From positions 124,001 to 188,000 of the forward strand of contig CANNFD010000004.1 of the NCBI GenBank assembly GCA_947503885.1: 64,000 nt of DNA, given 5' to 3'. The notes beneath the pieces are model-generated. The model saw only the letters and a list, made by a program, of their open reading frames with translations, was not told the origin of the DNA and did not search any database. The position numbers were made by a program, and so were the translations under genes. This DNA comes from an uncultured Olleya sp. Lineage in GTDB: Bacteria; Bacteroidota; Bacteroidia; Flavobacteriales; Flavobacteriaceae. Every line of letters begins with the position of its first letter. The first letter of the stretch is position 1. Positions 37,414 to 46,078 of this stretch are shown here, piece by piece.

Positions 37414-37854
37414 TTATTTTCCTTTTGTGTTTTCATCAAAACTAACCATCCAGTTTATTCCAAATTGATCAGTAAACATCCCGAAATACGAGTCCCAAAA
37501 AGTCTTCTCCATTGGCATAGCGACTTGTCCATTTACCGACAATGCTTTAAATAGTCTATCGGCTTCGCTTTTAGACTCTGCATTAATCGAAACCGCGAAG
37601 TTATTACCTTCTGTTACCTTACTAGCCCATTCACCACCTGCATCACTTCCCATTAATACTGTGTTTCCTATTGGTAAAGAAATATGCATAATATTATTAA
37701 GTTCTGAATCATCTACTTTGCAATTTGGATCATTTTGCGGCATATCTTTAAATCTGCCGACAAACGAAAACTCACCTCCAAAAGCAGCTTTATAAAAATT
37801 AAATGCAGTTTCGCAATTGCCTTTAAATGTCAGATATGTATTTACAGTAGGCAT
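37414..37854 (-). CDS. PhnB-like VOC (glyoxalase fold) protein
   Basis: 146 residues. YLTFKGNCETAFNFYKAAFG at the N-terminus and WDSYFGMFTDQFGINWMVSF at the C-terminus are the characteristic halves of the PhnB/3-demethylubiquinone-9-like VOC family. The function is generally unknown; some relatives bind metals or handle small electrophiles. It begins the two-gene minus-strand unit with the SnoaL-like gene. Confidence 0.85.
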   Translation of the reverse strand: MPTVNTYLTFKGNCETAFNFYKAAFGGEFSFVGRFKDMPQNDPNCKVDDSELNNIMHISLPIGNTVLMGSDAGGEWASKVTEGNNFAVSINAESKSEADRLFKALSVNGQVAMPMEKTFWDSYFGMFTDQFGINWMVSFDENTKGK

Positions 37855-37944
37855 AGTTGATAGGTTTTTAATTAATTATAATCTAGCTTAACTAGCGTCA
37901 AACGAAATTAGCATTTTATTTAATAAAAGAAGTCGTGCAAACAA

Positions 37945-39018
37945 TTAAACTAACCCTAACAAATAATCTGCAGCAGCAAAAGGTGTCGTCTGATTATTTT
38001 CAATCAAGTCTAATTGTTTATTTAATTCTGTTTTAATTTCAGGATTATTAAAAAAGGCACTTTTAAGTTGCTCTTCAATAGTTTGTAACAACCAAAATTT
38101 ATTTTGTTCTGTACGTTTAAAACTAAAATAATGGTTTTGTTTTGTTAAAGTAAGGTAATCTGTAATGACATCCCAAATAGCGTCAATACCTTGGTAAGTT
38201 AAAGCGCTACATAGTGTGACTTTAGGTTGCCAATTAGAGTCTTTTAATGGATACATATGTAAGGCTCTGTTAAACTCGACTTTAGCTAATTTAGCACGTT
38301 TAACGTTGTCACCATCTGCTTTATTAATGGCAATAGCATCTGCCATTTCAATAATACCACGTTTTATACCTTGTAACTCGTCTCCAGCACCTGCTAATTT
38401 TAAAAGTAAAAAAAAGTCAACCATACTATGTACTGCAGTTTCACTTTGACCAACACCAACGGTTTCTATAATAATAGTGTCAAAACCTGCAGCTTCGCAT
38501 AGGATAATAGTCTCTCTAGTTTTTCTAGCAACACCACCTAACGAAGTTCCTGAAGCAGAAGGACGGATATACGCATTTTTGTTTTTAACCAAATCCTCCA
38601 TTCTGGTTTTATCACCCAAAATACTTCCTTTAGTAATACTACTACTTGGATCTACAGCTAAGACAGCTACTTTTTTGTTTAAGGCAGTTAGGTGCATACC
38701 AAAAGCTTCAATAAAAGTGCTTTTTCCCACACCAGGCACGCCAGTAATACCAATTCTTACAGAGTTATTAGCTTGTGGTAAACAGGCTTTTATTATAGAA
38801 TTGGCTTGCTCTGTATGTTTAGGGTTTTTGCTTTCAACTAAAGTAATTGCTTGACTTAATGCAGTAATGTCTCCTTTTAAAATAGCCTTAACTAAATCTT
38901 GTGTAGTACGTTGTAATTTACGCTTAGCTTTAATTTTTGAAATAGCATCAGCATTGGTCATTTCTGGAGAAGAAACACCTTCAGTCTCTGATAATGCTGA
39001 TTTATTTTTGTTAGCCAC
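37945..39018 (-). CDS. meaB: MeaB/ArgK-family GTPase (methylmalonyl-CoA mutase chaperone)
   Basis: 357 residues. The P-loop GITGVPGVGKSTFIEAFG, VLAVDPSSSITKGSILGDKT, RPSASGTSLGGVARKTRE and ETVGVGQSET are the family motifs; NKADG binds guanine. MeaB protects methylmalonyl-CoA mutase and gates delivery of adenosylcobalamin. A PduO-type cobalamin adenosyltransferase, the enzyme that makes that cofactor, is encoded at 58.6 kb. The mutase subunits are not in the window. Confidence 0.95.
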   Translation of the reverse strand: MANKNKSALSETEGVSSPEMTNADAISKIKAKRKLQRTTQDLVKAILKGDITALSQAITLVESKNPKHTEQANSIIKACLPQANNSVRIGITGVPGVGKSTFIEAFGMHLTALNKKVAVLAVDPSSSITKGSILGDKTRMEDLVKNKNAYIRPSASGTSLGGVARKTRETIILCEAAGFDTIIIETVGVGQSETAVHSMVDFFLLLKLAGAGDELQGIKRGIIEMADAIAINKADGDNVKRAKLAKVEFNRALHMYPLKDSNWQPKVTLCSALTYQGIDAIWDVITDYLTLTKQNHYFSFKRTEQNKFWLLQTIEEQLKSAFFNNPEIKTELNKQLDLIENNQTTPFAAADYLLGLV

Positions 39019-39047
39019 TTCAACGTTATTTAATTATCAATTACTTG

Positions 39048-39596
39048 CTACTCTTTAAGCGGTACTTCAATTTTAATATTATCCCAAGCCATAGTCATTT
39101 TTAAATCATCAGTAGTGTTATCAAATGCAACAGTAAACTGCTCTACAGTTTTATCTAGTTTTTGAGCAGGTACTTCAACCTCAACCACATCATAATTTGG
39201 GTCCCAATTAGGTTCCATTTTTTCATTAACTCCCCAATCGTATTGTTTAGAGTTAAACATGACTTTCCATTTATCTTCCATTGGTACAGTCCAAAGGGTA
39301 TATTTTCCTTTAGGTAATTTAATACCATTTATTAATAAATCGTGGTTAGTCTCAAAGGTGGTAGCTTCATTTGCTCCGGTACGCCAAACCTTATTAAAAG
39401 GGACAAGCGCTCCAAAAACCTCTCTATTTCGTTTGGATGGTCTGTTATAAACGACTTTTAAGTCTAAATCGTTAATTTCAATTCCTGCAGTATCTTTTGG
39501 ACTTAAAGGCTTGTTAAATAATCCAGTTTTAGTAAAAAATTGGTAGCCTAAAACACCAATAACAACAATAATTAATAGATATATAAATTTTTTCAT
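39048..39596 (-). CDS. DUF2911 domain-containing protein
   Basis: 182 residues with an N-terminal membrane anchor or uncleaved signal (residues 4-22). VVYNRPSKRNREVFGALVPF, WRTGANEATTFETNHDLLIN and LPKGKYTLWTVP are diagnostic of DUF2911, a beta-rich Bacteroidota family of unknown function presumed periplasmic. It is divergent from the ECF sigma gene at 39782, with a 185-base gap. Confidence 0.9.
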   Translation of the reverse strand: MKKFIYLLIIVVIGVLGYQFFTKTGLFNKPLSPKDTAGIEINDLDLKVVYNRPSKRNREVFGALVPFNKVWRTGANEATTFETNHDLLINGIKLPKGKYTLWTVPMEDKWKVMFNSKQYDWGVNEKMEPNWDPNYDVVEVEVPAQKLDKTVEQFTVAFDNTTDDLKMTMAWDNIKIEVPLKE

Positions 39597-39724
39597 TTTA
39601 AATTTTACTTGATAATTCTAATTAATAGTTACAACAAAATTAACTGAAAATTTAGTACTTACAGAAGGTTAACCCTTAAATTATTCTAAATATTTGTATT
39701 AAATTGAAAAAAAATCAACTTTTT

Positions 39725-39750
39725 TGCAACACTGCTTTTTTTGTGTCGTC
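39725..39750 (+). promoter_or_regulatory. Probable ECF-type promoter before the sigma-factor gene
   Basis: TTTTTGCAAC (AAC at 39728-39730) and CGTC (39747-39750) are 16 bases apart. This is the AAC-N16-CGTC spacing seen in many ECF sigma-dependent promoters and unlike the TAnnTTTG housekeeping boxes elsewhere in the window. Position just before the sigma gene suggests autoregulation. Confidence 0.5.
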
Positions 39751-39781
39751 TTTATGATGAACACTAACCAAAAACCAACAA

Positions 39782-40339
39782 GTGAAAGTCGTTACTTTAG
39801 ATAACATCGAGTTGTGTAAACAAAACAACCGCAAAGCCCAATTACAAGTGTATCAACAATATTGTGATGCTATGTATCAAGTCGCTTTACGGTTTGTAAA
39901 TCACACAGCAGAAGCTGAGGATGTCGTACAAGAAGCCTTTATAAAAGCCTTTTCTAAACTGCATCAATTTAAAGGCGACGTAACTTTTGGCGCTTGGTTA
40001 AAACGTATTGTTATTAATAAAAGTATTGATTACTTAAAGTCTAAAAAACAACGTTTAGTAGAGTTAGATGAGGTGCACCTGAAAGTAGTCGATATTGATG
40101 CAAATAACAAATGGTTAGTAGAAGATACAACAACTTTAAACCAAATTAAAGAAGCCATTAATAAACTTCCGGATAAATATAAATACGTGGTCATGCTTTT
40201 TTTAATAGAAGGCTATGATCATCAAGAGATTTCTAAAATTTTAAATATTACAGAAGTCGCTTCTCGTACACAATTATCCAGGGGAAAAGTAAAATTACAG
40301 GATCTTTTAAAACACACAGATTATGGCCAAAGATATTAG
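39782..40339 (+). CDS. ECF RNA polymerase sigma factor
   Basis: 185 residues starting at GTG. Region 2 includes YQVALRFVNHTAEAEDVVQEAFIKAF and region 4 includes the helix-turn-helix YDHQEISKILNITEVASRTQ. There is no region 3 between them, as in ECF sigma factors. The 3' end overlaps the next gene by 17 bases, coupling it to the probable anti-sigma factor. An AAC-N16-CGTC promoter precedes it. Confidence 0.93.
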   Translation: MKVVTLDNIELCKQNNRKAQLQVYQQYCDAMYQVALRFVNHTAEAEDVVQEAFIKAFSKLHQFKGDVTFGAWLKRIVINKSIDYLKSKKQRLVELDEVHLKVVDIDANNKWLVEDTTTLNQIKEAINKLPDKYKYVVMLFLIEGYDHQEISKILNITEVASRTQLSRGKVKLQDLLKHTDYGQRY

Positions 40340-40889
40340 AGAGCTATTTAAAAACGAAAATAAGATGTCTAATCAGCAAATGTCTAAAGGACATGAAGCT
40401 AGGTTTTTAGATAAATTAGACCAAGCATTGCCACAAAAAAAGCAATCTAGATGGTCGTTTTTAAATATAGCAGCAAGTTTATTGTTAGTTCTTGGTTTAA
40501 GCTTTGGTAGTTATACTTATTTTAAAAAGGACGCCACGCCAAATGTTGTGGTTGATAATAATAACAAGTCAACAACCAAAACCATGACGCTTGGAGATAT
40601 CTCTCCTGACTTAAAAAAAGTGGAAGATTATTATGTGGCTAATATTAATTTAGAATTATCTAAACTAAAATTAACTCCAGAAAATAAAGAACTGTTTGAT
40701 GGTTATATTTTAAGGTTAGAAGAGTTAAATGCAGAATATAAAAGCTTGTCAACCGAGTTAACCAATAATGGTCCAGATGAGCATACTGTAAATGCATTAA
40801 TCCAAAACTTAAAATTTCGTTTAAATATGATGTATCGTCTTAAAGAACAATTAAATCAGTTAAACAACTTACAGGCTTCCCAAGGGTAA
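40323..40889 (+). CDS. Probable anti-sigma factor, single-pass membrane protein
   Basis: 188 residues. A cytoplasmic N-terminus of about 45 residues is followed by one membrane segment (FLNIAASLLLVLGLSFGSYT) and a helical extracytoplasmic region. This is the layout of an anti-sigma factor, and its gene overlaps the sigma gene by 17 bases. No zinc-binding HxxxCxxC motif is present, so it would be a non-ZAS type. The assignment rests on context and topology rather than a recognised domain. Confidence 0.7.
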   Translation: MAKDIRELFKNENKMSNQQMSKGHEARFLDKLDQALPQKKQSRWSFLNIAASLLLVLGLSFGSYTYFKKDATPNVVVDNNNKSTTKTMTLGDISPDLKKVEDYYVANINLELSKLKLTPENKELFDGYILRLEELNAEYKSLSTELTNNGPDEHTVNALIQNLKFRLNMMYRLKEQLNQLNNLQASQG

Positions 40890-40905
40890 GCACAAAACTA
40901 AAATC

Positions 40906-42447
40906 ATGAATTCGATTAAAATAATATATTTAAAATTAGCACTGTTGTTAGTAACTATAAGCGTTACAGCACAACAAAAGTTAAGTAAGATTGACCAATC
41001 TGTAAGAGCAGACAAAGAGGTTACAGTGGATTTAAACACTAGTCACACTAATATAATTGTGGAAACTTGGAATAAAGATTATATAGAAGTAGAAGCTTAT
41101 ATAGAAAGTAAAAAACTAACAAAACAAGAGTTGCAAAAAGCAATAGATAATTGGGATGTGACCTTAACAGGAGATTCTGATTATGTAAAAATCTCATCTA
41201 AAGGATCACGAGGATTATGGTCCGATGATATGAGCATTACTATTTTAGATGAAGCATCAGTTGAAGCTTTAGCTAATTTACCTGAAACGTTAGAATTAAA
41301 TTTAGGACCAGTATTACAAAAATTAGAGAATTTAGAAATCTTAGGCGAATTGCCAGAAAAATTAAAGCTACTTCGTATCCCTAAATCTCCAGATGGAAAT
41401 TATAATGTAGACTTTGATTACGATAGATATAAAAAAGAAGGCGAACCGTATTTAAATGCTTGGAGTAAAAAATACAAAACAGAATATGGTGAAGCCTATG
41501 AAAAAGAAATGCGCGCATGGGCTAAAAGTATCAAACAAGAAGATCTTGACCAATTTGAAAAAGAAATGGAAGCATGGGGAAAACAACTTGGTAAAAAAAT
41601 GGAAGACGCATTTGGACCTGATTTTGAAAAAAGTATGGAAGAATGGGGAGAAAATTTTGGTAAAAAGCTAGAAGAATCTTTTGGTAAAGATTTTGAAGTT
41701 AAAATGGAACAACTTGGTGAGCGTTTAGAAAAAGAATTAACGCCAAAATTAGAAGCCTTAGGAAAACGCTTTGGAGAAGAGTTTGAAAAACGATTGGAAG
41801 CAGAGTTTAATCAGAGCAGTGGTAGTAATAACAAAAACAGCAATAAGCTTTTTGAAGATATCGACTATAATACAACTAAGACTATAATTATTAAAATGCC
41901 TAAAAAAGCTAAGCTTAAATTAAACGTAAGGCATGGCGAATTAAAATTAGCTAACCAATTAGAAAATGCAAAAGGGGAGGTGTCTCATGGTTCTTTTATA
42001 GCAAATCACATTAGTGGAGGTAACACCTCCATTACTGTGTCTTATGCTAAAGTAGCTATTAAAGATTGGATGTCTGGAGAGCTAAAACTTAAATATGTGG
42101 ATGATGCAATTATAGCTAATGCTAAAAACCTGATATTAAACGCGGTATCTTCTGATATTGAGGTAAATAATCTGTCTGGTAACTCAGTGATTAATGGTAG
42201 TTTTGGAGATTTGTTAGTTAATACAATCGCTTCAGATTTTAATAATCTAAATATTATTTTAGAAAACAGTGATGCTAAATTAAAGCTGCCTAACACGGAT
42301 TATAACTTGTTTTACAGCGGTAATCGCTCAACATTTAATGACGTTAATACGTCTAATAAAACCATTAAAAATTATCCAAACAATAATAATAACACTAGTA
42401 AAACAATTGTTATTAATGCTAAATTTAGCACAGTAGTTGCTAAATAA
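40906..42447 (+). CDS. Exported DUF4097-like adhesin with amphipathic repeat insert
   Basis: 513 residues with a signal peptide ending near VTAQQ. Residues about 25-110 and 320-510 have the repeating beta-strand character of DUF4097/putative auto-transporter adhesin proteins, with ladder-like segments such as NAKNLILNAVSSDIEVNNLS. Between them, about 180-305 is a highly charged helical insert made of related units (WGKQLGKKMEDAFGPDFEKS and WGENFGKKLEESFGKDFEVK), then shorter LGERLEKEL units. It follows the anti-sigma gene by 16 bases, suggesting it is a regulated target or sensor of the sigma system. Confidence 0.75.
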   Translation: MNSIKIIYLKLALLLVTISVTAQQKLSKIDQSVRADKEVTVDLNTSHTNIIVETWNKDYIEVEAYIESKKLTKQELQKAIDNWDVTLTGDSDYVKISSKGSRGLWSDDMSITILDEASVEALANLPETLELNLGPVLQKLENLEILGELPEKLKLLRIPKSPDGNYNVDFDYDRYKKEGEPYLNAWSKKYKTEYGEAYEKEMRAWAKSIKQEDLDQFEKEMEAWGKQLGKKMEDAFGPDFEKSMEEWGENFGKKLEESFGKDFEVKMEQLGERLEKELTPKLEALGKRFGEEFEKRLEAEFNQSSGSNNKNSNKLFEDIDYNTTKTIIIKMPKKAKLKLNVRHGELKLANQLENAKGEVSHGSFIANHISGGNTSITVSYAKVAIKDWMSGELKLKYVDDAIIANAKNLILNAVSSDIEVNNLSGNSVINGSFGDLLVNTIASDFNNLNIILENSDAKLKLPNTDYNLFYSGNRSTFNDVNTSNKTIKNYPNNNNNTSKTIVINAKFSTVVAK

Positions 42448-42453
42448 AATCTG

Positions 42454-42461
42454 TAAATTTG
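42454..42461 (+). promoter_or_regulatory. -7 promoter box for the M23 peptidase gene
   Basis: TAAATTTG matches TAnnTTTG, 20 bases before the ATG at 42482. Confidence 0.4.
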
Positions 42462-42481
42462 AATTCAATTTTTAAATTAAA

Positions 42482-43171
42482 ATGAGTTCAAAAATACCTT
42501 CTTCTTTTTTTAGCCTATTCTCTACATCAGACTTAAACGTCATTGACGCTACCATTCCAAAAACGGAATACATCGCTATAGATTTATCTAAAGCCAATCA
42601 AGATTTAAATAGTTTTGATATTTCATCTTCAATTGCTTGGGAGCACTACATAACTAATTACCTTAAAAAGCATAACAAACAAGTTGCTTTTGGTGGATAT
42701 TTAGAAACTCGAAATTTATATAACAGAAGCACTTATTTTTCTTCGCAAAGCGAAACTGAACAGCGTAACATCCATTTAGGATTAGACCTTTGGTGTCCTG
42801 CAAATACCAAAGTTTTAGCATGTTTTAAAGGTAAAATCCATAGCTTTAAAAACAATACTAATTTTGGAGATTATGGACCAACTATTATCTTAGAACATAA
42901 TATTAATGGCAATATTTTTTACACACTTTACGGGCACTTAAGTGAAGCATCAATAAAACATTTAAAAATTGGAGATAACGTCGCTCAAGGCGAAACAATA
43001 GCCTTTTTGGGTGATGCTTCCGTAAATGGCGATTATGCACCACATTTACACTTTCAGATTATAAAAAACTTACAAGGTAACTTAGGGGATTATCCAGGTG
43101 TTTGTAACATAAATAATTTAGCATTTTATAAGGTAAATACCATAAATCCTCAGATTGTTTTAGGATTGTAA
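42482..43171 (+). CDS. M23 family metallopeptidase-like protein without signal peptide
   Basis: 229 residues. The lysostaphin-type zinc site is present: HLGLD (His and Asp), LYGHL and HLHFQ. These enzymes cut peptidoglycan cross-bridges. The N-terminus (MSSKIPSSFFSLFSTSDLNV) is not a signal peptide, so its route to the wall is unclear. It may be a cytoplasmic or structurally reused M23 domain; some Bacteroidota relatives carry this domain fused to aminotransferases. Confidence 0.85.
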   Translation: MSSKIPSSFFSLFSTSDLNVIDATIPKTEYIAIDLSKANQDLNSFDISSSIAWEHYITNYLKKHNKQVAFGGYLETRNLYNRSTYFSSQSETEQRNIHLGLDLWCPANTKVLACFKGKIHSFKNNTNFGDYGPTIILEHNINGNIFYTLYGHLSEASIKHLKIGDNVAQGETIAFLGDASVNGDYAPHLHFQIIKNLQGNLGDYPGVCNINNLAFYKVNTINPQIVLGL

Positions 43172-43174
43172 TGC

Positions 43175-43585
43175 TTAATCTAAGTGTTTTAAGTCTCTTT
43201 TAATACGATAGTCATTTGGCATTAATAGTACTAAATAAGCGATTAAAAATAGTCCAAAAACTATAAATTCTGGTTTTATAATTAATATTACAAAAGCAGC
43301 CCCTTCAATAATTGCCCAACGTACAATAGAAGCACTTTGGTAGGGTATAAATTTTTCTTCAAAACTTAATTTAGGGTCTATCTTAGAAATCAGAGATTTA
43401 AATAACAAATTACCAACTACAATAGCAGCAATTGGTATAAGCAAATAGACTATGTTATTGCTATCAACTAAAGGTAGTTTTAGTTGGCTTAAATCGGAAA
43501 GGTTACCTAAAATAAAATAAGCAAGTATCAAACCTGTAACTAATGCTATATGAATAATTTTAATAACTTTTAATTGGGCTTTCAT
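43175..43585 (-). CDS. Hypothetical four-helix membrane protein
   Basis: 136 residues with four predicted membrane helices (around 7-28, 46-66, 88-104 and 106-124) and a basic C-terminal tail (YRIKRDLKHLD). No family is recognised with confidence. It is convergent with the M23 gene, with only 3 bases between them. The size and hydrophobic pattern suggest a genuine small membrane protein of unknown role. Confidence 0.75.
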   Translation of the reverse strand: MKAQLKVIKIIHIALVTGLILAYFILGNLSDLSQLKLPLVDSNNIVYLLIPIAAIVVGNLLFKSLISKIDPKLSFEEKFIPYQSASIVRWAIIEGAAFVILIIKPEFIVFGLFLIAYLVLLMPNDYRIKRDLKHLD

Positions 43586-43646
43586 AAGTTTAAACAGATT
43601 TTTTTATAGTTTATAATAACAAAGTTAATGGGGGTTTGGTGTGAAA

Positions 43647-45398
43647 TTAGCGGTGTAACTTTTCTAAAAATCTACCATACTTTTTAGTTGTTGCATAATC
43701 CGAAACAAAATGATTGTTTTCAAAAATGGTTTGTCCACCTACCATAACTCTAGAAACAGTGTCCTTATTTCTGTTTACAAGTCTATCATAATTGTCAAAC
43801 TCTTTAATTGTTCCCATCTCTACAGCTTCAGTAATTGCATCAAATTTAGTAGGGTCTAAAATTACTAAATCGGCAATTTTACCCTCTGCTAAATGACCAC
43901 AGTCTAAGCCAAACCAATCGCCTTGCTCTTTTGTTAATCTCCAAATGCATTTTTCCATTGTCATAATAGGTTTACCTTTATCAATGGAGTCCTGTACAAT
44001 TTTTATCATTTTTAACGGAAAATTATAAAAGGCCATATTATTTAAATGGGCTCCAGCATCGGAAAAACTAATTAAGTTATTTGGGTGATTGTAAATCTGG
44101 TCATATTTTTCAATTCGGTCATTTGCTATTGTAGTTGTCCATCTTATCTTTTTGTCATATTTTACTATTGTATCTAAAAAGAAGTCAACTGGGTGCTGCT
44201 GCTTTTCTTCTGCAAGTTCATAAAAGTTTTTTCCTATTAAGCTTTGATCTGGGCAATCAATAATTAACGATTTGCTTAAATCTTTATGCCATACTTTTGG
44301 GGCAAACTTATTTTTTATTTCCTTTTTAAAAGCATCTCTAAATTTAGGGTCTCTAATTAAATCATTTCTTTCGTCAAGTTTCTTGGCAAGATGTCTTAAT
44401 GCTTCCCCGCTAGGGAATTCTTCAAACATTACAGAGTCCACGCCATCATAATAAACCGTAAATGGACATGGGGGAGATTGCATCCTGAAATTAGCGTTAG
44501 TTAATAGGTTTATGGCTCTGGTGGCAGTAGATATTAATGGTAGTATATATCGGTCTCCTACTAAATCCATTAAAGCAATCATTGTTGTTTTAAGTGGTTT
44601 TCTAAATATTCCAGAACTTGCAAGCATGTAATTTATAACATTAATTCTAGTCACCAAGTTTGGGGCGCCTTGTAAAATGGCATCTCTTTTTCTAAGTAAT
44701 TCTATTAGTGGTTTTCTTTCTTTCCAAGAGGAGTAGAAGGAGGGTGTTTTATGCGACCAATACCTGTCTCCATCCATTTTATCCCATGGATTGTCCATAG
44801 TGGATAGCCCAATAAAACCTTCGTCTAATGCATTATTTAGCATTTTTAACATGGTTTCTTGTTCTTCTTTAGTTGCTGTCTCGTTATCCTTTAAAGACCG
44901 GTCTATTCCCATTACTTTCATGCGTAAATCAGAATGTCCAACAAACGACGCTACATTAATACCTAGTGGTAAATTATTAACATATTCTTTCCACTGTTTA
45001 GCATTGGTCCAAGATTTTTCTTTTTGCAAAAGAGGTAGCATAATGTCTCTTGGAATAGCTTCCACTCTAGTAAAAGAATCCGAAATATCTTCAGGCGAGT
45101 TATATATTGCACTAACCGAGCAACTACCAAGAATTATTGATGTTACTCCATGTCTGGCAGACTCTTTAAGACCTGGAGAAGCAATAAGTTCTGCATCATA
45201 ATGTGTGTGTGAATCAATAAACCCAGGAACGACCCATTTTCCTTTAGCATCAATAATTTGGACATCTTTATCTGTAGTAATTGTACCAATTTTACCAATG
45301 CGTCCATCTTCTAAAATTAAAACGTCTTTTATTGTTGCTTTTTCAGTCTTACTTCCAGAAAAAAATAAACCGTTTTTAATTACTATTTGTTTTTTCAT
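43647..45398 (-). CDS. N-acyl-D-amino-acid deacylase-like amidohydrolase
   Basis: 583 residues of the amidohydrolase superfamily. The metal site begins DSHTHYDAELIASPGLKESA (HxH), and further conserved parts are GHSDLRMKVMG, SDAGAHL and the C-terminal GKIADLVILDP. The length and layout match D-aminoacylase/N-acyl-D-amino-acid deacylase enzymes, which release D-amino acids or act on related cyclic amides. The substrate is not certain. There is no signal peptide. It opens a series of minus-strand accessory genes extending to 54.5 kb. Confidence 0.83.
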   Translation of the reverse strand: MKKQIVIKNGLFFSGSKTEKATIKDVLILEDGRIGKIGTITTDKDVQIIDAKGKWVVPGFIDSHTHYDAELIASPGLKESARHGVTSIILGSCSVSAIYNSPEDISDSFTRVEAIPRDIMLPLLQKEKSWTNAKQWKEYVNNLPLGINVASFVGHSDLRMKVMGIDRSLKDNETATKEEQETMLKMLNNALDEGFIGLSTMDNPWDKMDGDRYWSHKTPSFYSSWKERKPLIELLRKRDAILQGAPNLVTRINVINYMLASSGIFRKPLKTTMIALMDLVGDRYILPLISTATRAINLLTNANFRMQSPPCPFTVYYDGVDSVMFEEFPSGEALRHLAKKLDERNDLIRDPKFRDAFKKEIKNKFAPKVWHKDLSKSLIIDCPDQSLIGKNFYELAEEKQQHPVDFFLDTIVKYDKKIRWTTTIANDRIEKYDQIYNHPNNLISFSDAGAHLNNMAFYNFPLKMIKIVQDSIDKGKPIMTMEKCIWRLTKEQGDWFGLDCGHLAEGKIADLVILDPTKFDAITEAVEMGTIKEFDNYDRLVNRNKDTVSRVMVGGQTIFENNHFVSDYATTKKYGRFLEKLHR

Positions 45399-45490
45399 TG
45401 TAATAAAAATGCTATTTGGGGTGAAATATTATTAAATGCTTTAAACGAAGTTAGCAGAAAATATTGATAAACTCAAATCTGTAAAATCAA

Positions 45491-45522
45491 AAAGCCCAAC
45501 ATATAATTGAATGTTAGGCTTT
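45491..45522 (-). terminator. Terminator after DoxX copy 2
   Basis: On the minus strand AAAGCCTAACAT and ATGTTGGGCTTT pair over 12 positions with one mismatch, followed by TTTTT-containing sequence. Confidence 0.75.
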
Positions 45523-45564
45523 AGATATTATAAAATGACGTATTGATTAAATAATCAGTATTTA

Positions 45565-45966
45565 CTATTTTTTTTGCATTACTGCATCTAACGAATATTT
45601 ACCGCTACCTAATAAAAACAGTGGGATATATAATAAAAGATAAAGTAATCCTAGCTCTTGTCTTGCAAATGGGTCTGCAGCATGTATCATAAACACTGCT
45701 ATTAACATTGTAATTATTAATGGGATGCTTGCTAGCCTTGTTTTAAATCCAATAAGGATTAATGCAGAGCATATTACTTCTGAAAACACAGCTAATGCTA
45801 ATGAAATTGTTGGACTTAAACCCATCACACCCGGAAATTGGATGTCCCCACTAAACAACATTTGAAGCTTTGGGATACCGTGTGCAAGCATTAGTGCTCC
45901 AGCACCAACTCTTAAAATTAATAAAGCAATACTTAAATTGCTAGTGTTTGTATTTGATATACTCAT
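45565..45966 (-). CDS. DoxX family membrane protein (copy 2)
   Basis: 133 residues, four helices. LILRVGAGALMLAHGIPKLQ, SLALAVFSEVICSALILIGF and GSGKYSLDAVM align closely with the DoxX at 28957-29388. As in that cluster, the neighbour is a pirin gene (46079-46963). Its role is likely in membrane redox balance or thiol stress, by analogy with characterised DoxX complexes. A terminator follows at 45491. Confidence 0.88.
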   Translation of the reverse strand: MSISNTNTSNLSIALLILRVGAGALMLAHGIPKLQMLFSGDIQFPGVMGLSPTISLALAVFSEVICSALILIGFKTRLASIPLIITMLIAVFMIHAADPFARQELGLLYLLLYIPLFLLGSGKYSLDAVMQKK

Positions 45967-46078
45967 AATTAAAGTGATTAAGTAGTAACCTATTTTATAG
46001 GTGTTGGTTAGTTAAAGTTAGTTTTAAAGTACAGCTAATATGTAAATAATAGATTGACAAATACGCTGTCTTAGTTTA

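Noticed and set aside
41456-41671. 71-codon plus-strand frame inside the repeat part of the adhesin-like gene
   Set aside because: It arises because Lys/Glu-rich repeats stay open in a second frame; it is not supported by its own start region.
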